Program-made: the position numbers and the translations under genes
The notes under the pieces: model-generated
Database searches by the model: none
Told to the model about the DNA's origin: nothing
Seen by the model: the letters and a program-made list of their open reading frames with translations, nothing else
DNA from: Angiostrongylus vasorum
Taxonomy: Eukaryota > Nematoda > Chromadorea > Rhabditida > Metastrongylidae
Assembly (NCBI GenBank): GCA_018806985.1
Contig: JADANN010000203.1
Span: forward strand, 1 to 64,000
DNA: 64,000 bases
Direction of reading: 5' to 3'
Part shown: piece by piece, positions 11,656-21,720 of the stretch
Layout: every line of letters starts with the position of its first letter
How positions within the stretch are numbered: position 1 is the first letter of the stretch

Positions 11656-12005
11656 GAACACGGTATGTTTTAATGAATAAGTGAAAAATGAATAAATAAG
11701 TAAATAAGTAAGTGAAAAGATAAATGGATGAATAAGTGAATAAATAAATAAATAAAAAATTAAAGACAGAAAAGTGTAAATAAGGATATAAATAACACAG
11801 CAAATAAAAAAATTAGAAGTAAATAGAAGATAAAAGAGCGATGAAAAACATAGAAAGGATGGAAAAAAATAAAGGAACAAAGAAATTTAAAAAATGGAAA
11901 AAAAGAAATACCGGTAAAAAAATAAAAGGTTAAGTAAAAAAAATAAAAGAATGATAAATTAGACGATTAAATAAAAATGTAAAAATAAAAAATTTAGTAA
12001 ATAGA
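11656..12005. repeat. A-rich degenerate tandem tract
   Basis: This is a run of variations on AATAAATAAGTGAATAAA with scattered G and C. The long open frames on the opposite strand translate to F, I, L and Y only and are composition artefacts. Confidence 0.7.
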
Positions 12006-12889
12006 AGGAAAGGAACCGGAATTGTATTTCGAAGAAGTGACTCAACATGTCGGTGAGGGCGTACTGGTTCTATGGTTATTCCTGCTTCGTGAGGAATCGT
12101 AGGTATTGCAAGCAGTGAGGTTACCAAGCCAACAAATACCAGCTATATATGTCAACGATTAAATGCATCATATTTCGAATGGGTTTACATCTGTCTATCT
12201 ATGATGTGCTGTTTCTGCAATTCCACAGAGACCACAACGACCCATTTTCTTTCGAAAATATAACCTATGTGGAGACTTTTTTTGATGAAAGATTAATATT
12301 ACACGTATGCACATAACCGAGGTCCACTAACAAACCTCAGAGTACGTCGAATCGTATGAAATGTGCTGGTAGAAAAAAGCACCGAAATACACAGAACAAT
12401 GGCTGCGAAACAGCTTCAAAAGCTCTCAGTAACGTGATTGCGTGATGGGTCATTATAACTTAACATGTAATAAATAGAGGTATACATCGTGCACGCCCAT
12501 AGCGTGGTAGAGCAGCCTCTTCTGCAGTCCTGTCACGTTCAAAACCTCTCAAGTCGTCTATTTGTCGAGAAACTATTGCTTGTTACCTAAAATCCAGCAA
12601 TATCGTAGCCGATAATGCTAACCGTCGTCCGATAAAATAACGCACTGAAATTGAACATTTAGCGTAATGTGTTAGGAAATTAGTAGGAAAGCAAACAAGG
12701 GAGGCCGACAAATGTTAGCTATCGACACGGAAAACACAGCTTAACCCCATGCGTATTGACCTCGATACGTAGCTCTTTCTACATTTAGGAACATGCGTCT
12801 TAAATTCAATTCGTTGGATTTTCTCTGACCTACTTAGCCGCACAGCGCTTTTTTTGACAGACTTTTGTAGACAATCGGCAGCATGTAGA
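12006..12889. other. Unassigned
   Basis: Ordinary-composition sequence between two A-rich tracts. I find no gene, repeat match or RNA here. Confidence 0.4.
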
Positions 12890-13530
12890 ACATAATAAAT
12901 AATAAATAAAACAAAAGGCGAATAAAAACAGGTAAAAAATCAGGTAAAAATAGAAAAAAATTTGTACAAAAATTAAATGAAAATAAACAAAAAATTGGAT
13001 AAAAAATAAGTGAAAGTTCTGTAAAATTGAATAAAAAATAAATAGAGAATGAAAATTGAATGAAAACTAAATAAAAAATAAATAAAAAGCAAGTAGAAAC
13101 TAAATAAAAAATTAAATATGAAATAATAAAAAAGTAAATAAGGGTGAATTAAGAGGTAAATAAAAAATGAAAAAAAATTGAATGAAAATAAATAAAGATC
13201 AATTAAAAATAAACAAAAAATAAGTAAGTTTGAATAAAAATGAATGGAAATAAATAAAAAAATGAATAAAAAACAAGACCAAGTAAAAACCAAGCTGAAA
13301 TAAAATAAAAATTAAATAAAAATTGAAATTAAAAACTAAGCGAAGAAATAGAATGGAATAGAAATCAAACATTCAAACAAAAAATGAATAAAAATTAAAT
13401 ACATATTATTAAAAATGAACAAAATTAAATATAAGGCAAACAAAAGTGATTAGAAAATAAATAAAAAATTATGTTAAAAGTTGAATACAAATAGATAGAA
13501 ATTAAATAAAATTTAAACAAGAAAGTAAAA
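12890..13530. repeat. A-rich degenerate tandem tract (about 640 bp)
   Basis: This is a long run of AATAAAAAATAAATAAAAA-like units with drift. The 106-residue open frame on the minus strand is almost pure F, L, I, S and Y and is not a gene. The tract ends abruptly at the GC-rich island that starts at about 13,533. Confidence 0.75.
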
Positions 13531-13532
13531 CC

Positions 13533-13800
13533 CGTGCGCGAGTACTGCGGCGCGCTAAATATGGCGTTCATGCGCTGAGGTTCTCATTTTCCGGGCGTTT
13601 TTACGGGCAACTCTTCGCGCGGCTACCGTAGCTCGTCCACTTAGTATTCTATTTAAAATTGCGTTTGGATGGTTAAATTTGCGTTTTCCTAGGAGTTACA
13701 GGCAATTTAAGGCGACGTGGGCGTCCCAGTCCCGCAGCTGGCCGTCTCTTCGGGGGACCACGACGCGACTGCCATCGCGCCTCTTAAATTCCTTGGGTTT
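13533..13800. other. GC-rich, CpG-containing island
   Basis: The base composition changes sharply from the A-rich tract to GC-rich sequence with many CG dinucleotides (for example GTGCGCGAGTACTGCGGCGC). No open frame, tRNA fold or repeat match in the window explains it. It could be a promoter, a fragment of a different repeat or a decayed RNA gene. Confidence 0.4.
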
Positions 13801-13939
13801 TTTCAATTTTCTCTCGCATAAACGGTACTTATGAGCAATTTCATTGAGCGTGCTCTCCCACCTCCCCTACCCCACCCACCATATTGCCACTGTGTTCACC
13901 AGCTAACATATAGCACTGACTTCTGCAGGATTTTTTTCT

Positions 13940-14245
13940 TATTTTATTTTATATCACCCGTCATAACATCTACTGTGCGGATCCCAGCACTTCTTCCATT
14001 CGAGTCGTTTACCTCGCATTCACCGAACAAAGTGTTTCTTTCGAATACTTTGTATGTTGTCTCGGCTGCTGCTTGAGCATTTCAACTTCTTTTTATGAAT
14101 GTCGAAAAGTAAAAAAAAGATAGTAATGCTATCTTAGGAATAGCCGGACTAAGGCGATCACTCGTGGATTGGAGAAGAGCGTTGGGGTGAGGATCAAACT
14201 AGTGCTTTTGCTTCCTGAACGACTTCCTGACTGGCTCTATCACCA
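13940..14245 (+). repeat. Two-copy interspersed repeat
   Basis: This is the partner of 3,420-3,720, in the same orientation. Landmarks are CGGATCCCAGCACTTCTTCC and TGGATTGGAGAAGAGCGTTG. No coding content is recognised. Confidence 0.45.
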
Positions 14246-14299
14246 CCTCCTCGATATGGATTGACCAAAGGACAAGCAGATAGGCAGATCAAATCGAAT

Positions 14300-14510
14300 T
14301 ATAGCAAATCAGCATATGCCTTGTATAAGAAGGCGTCGCCGAGTGAGGATACGTCATTCTAGCGATGCTTCACTCTATCGAATCCGACTGAGAGCTGAAA
14401 TGAACAGTCACATCGCAAGGACGAAGGGCTGTGGACAATCGACCAGAATGAATCGGACTCTGAAGGAGACGAAGACGTCGGAAACTTAACCGAATAAAGA
14501 CTTCTATAAC
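14300..14510 (+). repeat. Decayed PLE terminal repeat
   Basis: It resembles the PLE terminal repeat at 16,208-16,425: CTTGTATAAGAAGGCGTCGC is followed by GAGTGAGGATACGTCATTC and later by GAAGGAGACGAAGACGTCGG. The hammerhead-like core is degraded here, with CTGAAGG in place of CTGATGA. 14,511-15,445 holds nothing I can assign. Confidence 0.45.
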
Positions 14511-15445
14511 AGGCTCATGTTAGCTCAGCCAATTAAGAAAGATATTGGAAATGAACATTTACGCAACGACGTGATCTCAATGGCAGTCGTTTGTTAAGTT
14601 ATATTGTGGGCGGTTTGATGTGTACATGTACCACAGTGAGTAGGGCGAAAACGTTAGCCGTCGTCGCATAAGTCTTTGTGAAATCTTTGCCAAACATGGT
14701 CTTGCACAGTCCATATGCCTTCTCCAGAACAAATGATTAATACCTGAGAAGATCTTAGCCATTACTATTAAAGGCAATACATACTTAAAGTAGGAAACAT
14801 AAAGTAACGTAAAAAAATGAAGAATATTAACGAAGAATACACTTTATGCAGAGCTTTCGGTTCCAGCGACAATGCAGGGAATGAGATCTGATGAGCAGTT
14901 ATGGGAAACACCTTCCAGAATAACAAAATGATATGCATTTCAAAGCCGACGGTTATTTAAACTCGCAATACGTTGTCAATATATTTCAAGATTTTTCGGC
15001 TTACACGAGAGAGCCATGGTATTGTATTCGGCTCACGTGTCGACCAATGATCTGTGCCTATTGCCCATAGCGGTTCGTCTTCGCGATATGGTTAATCGTG
15101 GTCGTGTCGAGTCGAATCATATGAGGTGGGTCTCATGTAACATCAGCTTGGTGCGGCGAATAGCCACTACCAGTGGCGACGAAGTAGTGGCTCCTCGGAG
15201 CAAGTTTAGAGGAAGAACCACGCCGCAAACGGTATAATCCCATTTAACCCTACCCTTCATCTTCAAAGTAAGCACGGTTATAGAGAGGTGCTTAAAAACA
15301 GCAGGTCTATAAAATTTGGTAATCGTTAATGAATCGCCACCATACACTCCTAGACGCCAACTAGTTTGTAGCCGCCTGTGTGATCGCCTATACATAGCGC
15401 AAAAACTGCACAATATACCCTAACGGTTTGAGATGGTGATTGAAG

Positions 15446-15625
15446 AGTTGGGGTATAATGCGAAATCAACCACTATGATGCTGATATACTTGCAAAACTC
15501 AGGACAGTAAGTGTCTGCGGTGGAGATCAAACAGGCTATTATTAGCCTTTCTGGGGGCTCACGCTTTCACCACTACACCGTGCACGTCCTTCCTTTCGCC
15601 TTCCTCTCAGGTGTATTGTTTGACC
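15446..15625 (-). repeat. SINE-B copy
   Basis: The minus-strand tRNA-like head has an A box in the CACGGTGTAGTGGTGAAAGC region and a B-box-like GTTTGATCTCC, followed by the family tail. It lies in a cluster of SINE-B copies upstream of the PLE remnants. Confidence 0.5.
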
Positions 15626-15734
15626 TACGACGGCTATCAGCAATCACCCTTCAATGGGATTTGTCTGGGGAAGGGCAAATCTGCATTGAATCAAGTTAAG
15701 CTGAAGCTGTAGTATAAATCATAATGCAATAGTT

Positions 15735-15998
15735 TTTCATTTACTGCCTATCCTTTTTTTTCACGGCAAGATATGATGTGAAATATAGCAGCAATGATGC
15801 GAAAATATTTGCAAAATTGCGGACGTCGAAAATGTGTGGTAGAGAACACGTTAGCCCCCCAGGAAAGGGTTATAGCATGTTCAATCCCAACCACAGACAT
15901 CTACTCTCCGAAGTTTTGCAAATACCTCAGCATCGTTGTGCTTGATTTCGCATGATACCCTGCCGTGAAAAAATGTAGCGAGGCAGTAAATAAAAAAA
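15735..15998 (+). repeat. SINE-B pair: truncated minus tail plus full plus copy
   Basis: 15,735-15,825 is a minus-strand SINE-B tail. It abuts a plus-strand copy (15,826-15,998) with A box TGTGGTAGAGAACACGTTAG and B-box-like TGTTCAATCCC. The plus copy ends in an A-rich run (AGTAAATAAAAAAACT) where PLE endonuclease sequence begins, so it sits inside the PLE. Confidence 0.55.
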
Positions 15999-16000
15999 CT

Positions 16001-16207
16001 ACCTGTAAGGCGTGCGATAATCAACACATTTTCGAAACGGGTAGAGCACTCTGCGTCCACATGAAGGAACACCTAGTCGGTAAACCTAAAGTGAGCTAAA
16101 TACTGCACCAGAGGGCGCATATGGCACACATATATGCTGCGGAAGGTTTTGAAATGGGAGCTAACATCCTCGAACTGGAATCGAAAGCGTCAGCTAACTG
16201 CCTTGTA
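16001..16207 (+). mobile_element. PLE GIY-YIG endonuclease remnant
   Basis: One frame reads CKACDNQHIFETGRALCVHM then KEHLVGKPKVS, a stop, and HMAHIYAAEGFEMGANILEL then ESKASA. This matches the C-terminal GIY-YIG endonuclease of Penelope-like elements (C-x2-C, then the Y-I-G-E-T-G-R-x-L box, then K-E-H-L), here with the Y and G of YIGE replaced (HIFE). The GIY part upstream is lost to the SINE-B insertion. It is followed by a terminal repeat in the expected order. The orientation is opposite to PLE-A, so it is a separate copy. Confidence 0.7.
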
Positions 16208-16425
16208 TAAAATAGCATTGCAGGGTGAGTAAGTCTCATTCGAGATGCTCCGCTGATGAAGATCCGGCTCGATGCGAAGACGAAGACGCCACATCGAGAA
16301 GAGGAAGAACTGTCGATTATCGACACGGGATCGTCGGCTCTGATGAAGACGAAGACGTCGAAACGTCAGGCGAATAAATATCTCTGTCAACGTGCAAGAT
16401 CAACAATATATGCACCATGTCGATT
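16208..16425 (+). repeat. PLE 3' terminal repeat
   Basis: It follows the endonuclease remnant in the same orientation, as expected of a PLE 3' terminal repeat. It holds the TTGTATAAAATAGCATTGCA segment also seen at 16,610 and at 63,840 (reverse), a CTGATGAAGATCCGGCTCGA segment and the hammerhead-like core at 16,340. Confidence 0.6.
16340..16367 (+). ncRNA. Hammerhead ribozyme-like core
   Basis: The order is CTGATGA, then A, then GACG-AAGA-CGTC (a 4-bp stem II with a 4-nt loop), then GAAA, then CGTC. This is the conserved core order of a hammerhead ribozyme, a motif reported in PLE terminal repeats. The extra or unpaired A after CTGATGA and the unclear stems I and III weaken the call. A related but poorer core begins at 16,251. 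Confidence 0.4.
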
Positions 16426-16469
16426 ATTTTATTACCACGGTTAAATAACCGGCGGTTTCAAAATTAATA

Positions 16470-16735
16470 TGTATTCTTTGTTTGTCGGTTTTGAAATATT
16501 TTCTGATCTTTGCTAGCTGATAATGATAGCAGCTTTTGCAGGATGGATTGTCCGGCAAAAGAAGTTGTCGTCACTGTACAATCGCTACTCTCAACAGCCA
16601 GCATCCTGTATAAAAGGGCATCGCTGGGTGAGTATGCATCATTCGAGATGCTCCTGCTCCACTGAGGAAGATCCGGCTCGATAAGAAGACGACCCTGTGC
16701 TGCTGATCTCCACAAAATAAAGTGGAGGGACTTGC
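16470..16735 (+). repeat. PLE terminal repeat, inverted relative to PLE-A
   Basis: It carries GATTGTCCGGCAAAAGAAGT, then TGTATAAAAGGGCATCGCTG, then ACTGAGGAAGATCCGGCTCG. The same unit lies in reverse at 63,700-63,994 after PLE-C, with few differences. Relative to the PLE-A reading direction it is inverted. Confidence 0.6.
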
Positions 16736-16749
16736 AAGGAACAAAATAG

Positions 16750-17000
16750 TAAGTATAACTTTTCGCTTCCTTCTTGTTGTTTTTTATAGCAGAGTATTAT
16801 GTAAAAGGATACCACAACCGCAAAGGTGTAATATACTCACAGTGATGCTGAGCTATTTACTGAACTCCGCAGCCCAGGTGTCTGCAGTGGAAATCGAACA
16901 CGCTATTTCCCCATCCAGGGCTAACGCGTTCACCACCACACCATGCGGGTCTTTCTTTTCGCCTTTCTCTCAGTCGTGTTTTATAAGTGGGTGCCAGTCG
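16750..17000 (-). repeat. SINE-B copy inside PLE-A
   Basis: The minus-strand head has A-box-like TGGTGTGGTGGTGAACGCG and B-box-like TGTTCGATTTCC, followed by a tail ending near TTTTTTATAGCAGAGTATTA (plus strand). It replaces the rest of the PLE-A reverse transcriptase exactly after the RLAP residues. The same junction occurs in PLE-C. Confidence 0.65.
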
Positions 17001-18190
17001 TTGTCCCATTGCCAACCCTCCAATTTGTGCGTAATACCTCCCGGACCATCTGAAGAATGAGCAGTTTAGGTACTTCTTTAAGAGTGTCGTCAACTGCTGA
17101 ATCGAGAAGCCGTACATGTTAGTTGCTCCTTCGTGTTGCTCAAGAAGCTCGCGGATGGCTTGCACTGCGGAGTCATGCGACACGTTAGTGTAAAGGGCGG
17201 TAACGTCGGACGACTCCATAACGCACGCGCTTTTGGGACGTGCGTTGCGCAGACGGTCTAGGAACATTTGGGTGTTCGCGAGATGGGCTGGTATGTGCTT
17301 AAGCAACTGGATGAATATTAGATTTGAAAGCCAAGCAATTCTATCTGTAAGCCCGTTTACACAACTGATGATGGGTCTAACTTTAAAGGTGGAAGGGTCG
17401 GTGGACGCCAGATCATCAGCGGATATTAACTTATGGGTCTTGATGAGTAAGTATAAGACGGGACATGTCGGCACTTCGATCTTAAGATGCGAAATGTCTG
17501 CTGGTTTTAAACCTGCTGCGCTTGCCATTTTAACCCATTCGTTGTTCACTTTTTCGATTTTGGACTTCTGAGTTACTTTTCAGTTGATGCGCGATAAAGA
17601 GATGCGTCTTCAAGATGTTTTTCCTATTTATCAACATCTAACTGGCCAGGAATTACTGCAAACTCTCCACCCTTATCACTAACTGATAGTCTAATACTCT
17701 TTGATTTTATTAGCTCTTGAACCTATCACATAGCAGATTTTTTGCGCAGCTGTAAGGTTCGAACTAAACTTTTTCGCGCGATAGTGGTCAAGGACTTTGA
17801 GAGTTTCGCTCGAAAATATACGAAATTTTATATCGACTTCGTCGTTTGGGTCTTGTTGTCTAAGGAATAACCGAGGAAATGGGGTGGTGGTAGTGCCCCC
17901 TACTTCTCGTTGTTCCTTTTGTCTCGTGTCTCAATTCTAACGTTGCTTCGGAGTCGATCTTGAAGTTCGCGCAGGCAGAAATTCTCTAGTTGGTGGACCA
18001 AGATTTGATATGAATTTTCTAACAGTGTGTGTGCCCTCACTGTACCAATACAGCGACCTAATTCTCCACTGGAATGCGGCCGTGGACAGATTTTTTGCGA
18101 TGGTGTCGCCTAAGAATACACCTTCTTTTACGGTTGATGGCAAAGGTTCAACAGGAGAGCTGCATTTTGTTGTTTTTGCTTGTAACTTAA
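17001..18190 (-). mobile_element. Penelope-like element, reverse transcriptase copy A (truncated)
   Basis: A continuous frame from 17,549 down to about 16,990 gives some 185 residues of PLE reverse transcriptase: CPVLYLLIKTHKL near the start, FKVRPIISCVNGLTDRIAWL, then motif A (SSDVTALYTNVSHDSA), then motif B (GLAMGQRLAP). The upstream part (17,580-18,190) is frameshifted but still shows the N-terminal LSVSDKGGEFAVIPGQLDV region and LSTAAFQWRIRSLYWYSEG. The YxDD catalytic box and GIY-YIG endonuclease are gone because a SINE-B follows motif B directly. It is therefore inactive. It differs from PLE-C by about four residues over this frame, so the duplication is recent. Confidence 0.85.
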
Positions 18191-19019
18191 TTGCAAATAT
18201 ACCCTTTTTTTAAATTCAAAAACAGCCACTGCTCTTATTCAAAGCGCTCGAAGTGAAAATCTAACCAACTAGTCAATAGTCATCACTTGCGCAATCACTA
18301 AATAGTAAATCTTCCTCCAATTACTCACAAGAAGTAGTACGACCTCAGCTGATTAGAGCACTGGTAGGGGAAAGAGCAACTTGAAATGGATTGTTATAGT
18401 TAAAACTAGGCCGTGAAGCATTTAAAGGTCAACAAATTACTCGATTGTTAAATTGGCACAAGGTTAGTAAAAAAAACGCTTACCTAGGCAAAGTCTCAAC
18501 GACTTCGTCTTCCTCAGAGCCGATGGTCACAGTCGATGTCGATGGTCCTCACGCGGTCGTCCGCGCAATGTGAGTATTCGTTGTTGCGTCGAGAAGAATC
18601 CAGTGGAGAGAGAACCCATCGAATGGACAACTTCACTTTGCAGTGCACGCTATAGAGAATGGATATGCATCTATTCTCTCCATCCAATAAGACTTGCTTT
18701 TTTAGTGGCATTTCGTCTTGCAGCAGTTGCTATTTCATTATGGGAGGTTTGCAGTGGTTCAGTGAAAAATAAGAAATTAAGAAAATGGCGACCAATTGGC
18801 CAATGCCAAGCTGAACAGAAAGTTGCTCTCGGAAATTCTTTTTCATGTCATGACCTATCGTCGTCAACGGAATAACTCTTATTTCTAGAGTTGTAAGCCT
18901 ATGATAGAAATTCTACGCAAAAACATCTGTGTTAAGCAAAGCGAGTGCTCGACTTTGCAAACTTACATGAAGAACGTAAGTGTAAATTAAGAAAAATACG
19001 TGTGCACTCACGACTTCTG

Positions 19020-21720
19020 CATTGTTGACTCTCCTGTATTAACATGCGCTTCGAAATTCTTAACACGGCCTACATATAATGAGAAAGTGGTTGGAGTTGT
19101 TGAGCGATCTAAGGAAGTAATTCTAGGCGGACCTCTTCTGATGAAAGAAAGGTAGTATAAGGCAGCTTGAACCCCCATGTCGACAACTACGTATTGGTGC
19201 AGGTTCTATAGCAGCTATTCCCAGAATAGTTTCTATTTTTCTTCTATATCTATTTCTATCTTTGTATGACTGTATGTTTCGGAAAATAAGTGTCATATCC
19301 GTTTTCTCAAGTTACATAGCAAATGTCGTAGAACGTAAATATCTTGATCCCATCCTAAGGAACTTTGATCGCTGTAAACAGTATTGTTATGCAAACCTAT
19401 TCTTAGAATCTGAACTTGTTGTTTGTTATTACTGTCCAAAAAGTTATCGTGCGTACAATAACAAGATGAGAATGAGGATGCTGGCGAGAGCAGTCGTCTG
19501 CCAGCTGACCATAGGATTTTGAGAGGATATGGAGAGGTAGCCGACGGATGTTTTCGGCAATGATGCTGGACCTGTGCCAAATACCGCCTTCTCCAGAAGC
19601 ATATAAATAGCTTCGTGAATTGTTATCTGGTTCGCTCCTGTCAGGGGCTCGTTCGCCTTCTAGACCCGTACCGTATTGATCTCGTGTGTCACCAATGTAG
19701 ATTATCGCAGTTGTTAAGTCATACTGCACATAGTCATTACTGTACATTGGACTCATCATATCATTATTGAATGACAGTTGCAGGTGTACGTTAACTTCGC
19801 ATCATCGTCACTGCGTCACGTTTCCCACCAGCTCAGTGTATCGTCATCATCATCCTGATCCTCATCCCTAGTGTCACTGTTCATTGTTTATCAATTGATC
19901 TACGGTGCGTTGTCAGTAGCGGCGGCTATCTAAAATGCGTTCTGTCTGCAACGCCATCGGTGGCATGTACCATTCCTCCCAGACGGTACGCCATGCGTAC
20001 AAAGGCCGCTGCCCTGCCAACTCGTGCTGTGTATGTGACAAGCCGCTATAGGCTTCTCATTTCTCAGTAGTTATCTTTCTGGACCACGATATTTTAGGCA
20101 ATGGTGGCACCCATCGATGCTCAAACTTCACGTTGCTTACATAGCGTTATCCACGACCAGCCGCCTGACTTTGTTCCGTAGATCACTCATCACTTACTGT
20201 CCTCATTGATCCACTAAAATGCACCTCATCACTATAATGTTGAAATCTTAGCTCAGCCGGAAATACGGCCCATCTGTATCCCTCTCACGCCTCAGCATAC
20301 AGTCTCTGCTTCCTCCGCCCTCAGCATACTGTCTACCTCAGCCGCCGCGCCAGACGCGGATAGACGCGACGCGGCATCGCTCACGGCTAACCAACGGTTA
20401 CTTCTTGGTAATTATTCATTATTACTGTTAATGTAATGGTGTTAGTACTTATTAATGGTATAGTAGTATTCGAATGCCATTATCTCGTTGTTAGCCTCAC
20501 TTCACTACTAGCCTTAGCACCTCATAGCTTTAACTCACGTCATTCCTCTACCATTACTTCTCCATCGTTACTATTATGTTATTAATGTTGTATTTCTGTA
20601 TTAAAGGTTTAATTACCCAAATCTGAGATATTGCTCTGTGGCAACTACTGAAAAGTCCCGCGTGGCGTCTTCTCACGAAGTCGAGCATTCTGCTAAAAGC
20701 TAGTGAATATTCGGTGCCGAGTACTGACTCGAAGGCCTATTTCCCACTAGCAGCTACAATAGGTTCACTCACATGAATAAAAAAAGAAAGCTGGGTATTT
20801 TTCATGCACATCTGGTGCACGGAACTTAGTAGGTATGTTATGGTTGTCAACTGAGAACTTGCTGTAACCTACTCAAACCACATGACATTCAAAGTTGACG
20901 ACTAGCAGGAAAAGTGGCAGTTGATAGTACTTATACTTCTTCAGAAAAGAACATCAAAACAGACTTCACTTCTTAAGCATGTGTGATGATGAGGAGGTCC
21001 CTTTGACAAGACACAACGACAAAACAATGATGGAACTTTCATTCAAGTCAACGTTGAAGAAAACGGATCACCACATCTGCCTTAAGCCTCACCAATGCAA
21101 CACTTCACAAGCAGAGTTATTCTGATGCGTAGAAAGCTCCTTATTCTTAGGTCCGTTGTATCAAAAAATGAAGGTTTGTCGCTGTTGAAAACGAATCAAT
21201 GTTAAGTTAGTGAAGGACTTTTTCCTTTTTGGTTCTTTCCTATCTGAAAGCTGTTGATAGATGCATTGTTAATTCTCCTTTATTAACACGAGCTTCAAAA
21301 TTCTTTAACACTGACTACATATAATGAAAAAATGGTTATAGTTGTTGAGCGATCTAAGGAAGTAATTCTAGGAGGACCTCTTCTGATGAAAGAAAAGAAG
21401 TATAAGGCATTAAAATTCCATGTCGACAACTACGTATTGCTGCAGCTCACTCAGATGCCTAAAAAACAAAGCTGAGTATTTTTTATGCACATTTGGTGCG
21501 CGGAACTTACTAGATTGTTATGGTTGCCAACTGGGAACTTGCTGTAACCTACCAATGGAACAATTCACAAGCAGAGTTATTCTGATGCGTAGAAAGCTCC
21601 TTATTTTTAGGTCCGTTGTATCAAAAATTGAAGGTTTGTCGCTGTTGAAAACGAATCAATGTTACGTTAGTGAACGATTTTTTCTCTTGCTTCTTTCCTA
21701 TCTGAAAGCTGTTAAATTAA
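19020..21720 (-). repeat. Tandem duplication inside repeat X copy A
   Basis: The unit at about 21,252-21,720 repeats the unit at about 19,020-21,247 (ignoring the insertion at 19,207-20,760). Both contain the ATAATGA(G/A)AAA(G/A)TGGTT segment, the GTCGACAACTACGTATTG segment and the GCAGAGTTATTCTGATGCGT segment. Copies B and C have this unit once. Confidence 0.7.
19207..20760 (+). mobile_element. LTR-like element E1, copy 2, with 6-bp target duplication
   Basis: A 1,554-bp element is flanked by AGGTTC at 19,201-19,206 and again at 20,761-20,766. Copy B of repeat X has the empty site with one AGGTTC at 55,307-55,312, so the boundaries are exact: it begins TATAGCAGCTATTCCCAG and ends CACTAGCAGCTACAAT. 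Its central part (about 19,900-20,625) matches the LTRs at 33,079-33,760 and 37,8xx-38,5xx. It has no coding frame. It may be a solo LTR with altered ends or a non-autonomous element; the ends do not show the usual TG...CA. Confidence 0.75.

Noticed and set aside
12973..13293. 106-residue open frame on the minus strand
   Set aside because: It translates the A-rich tract into F, L, I, S and Y runs; a composition artefact.
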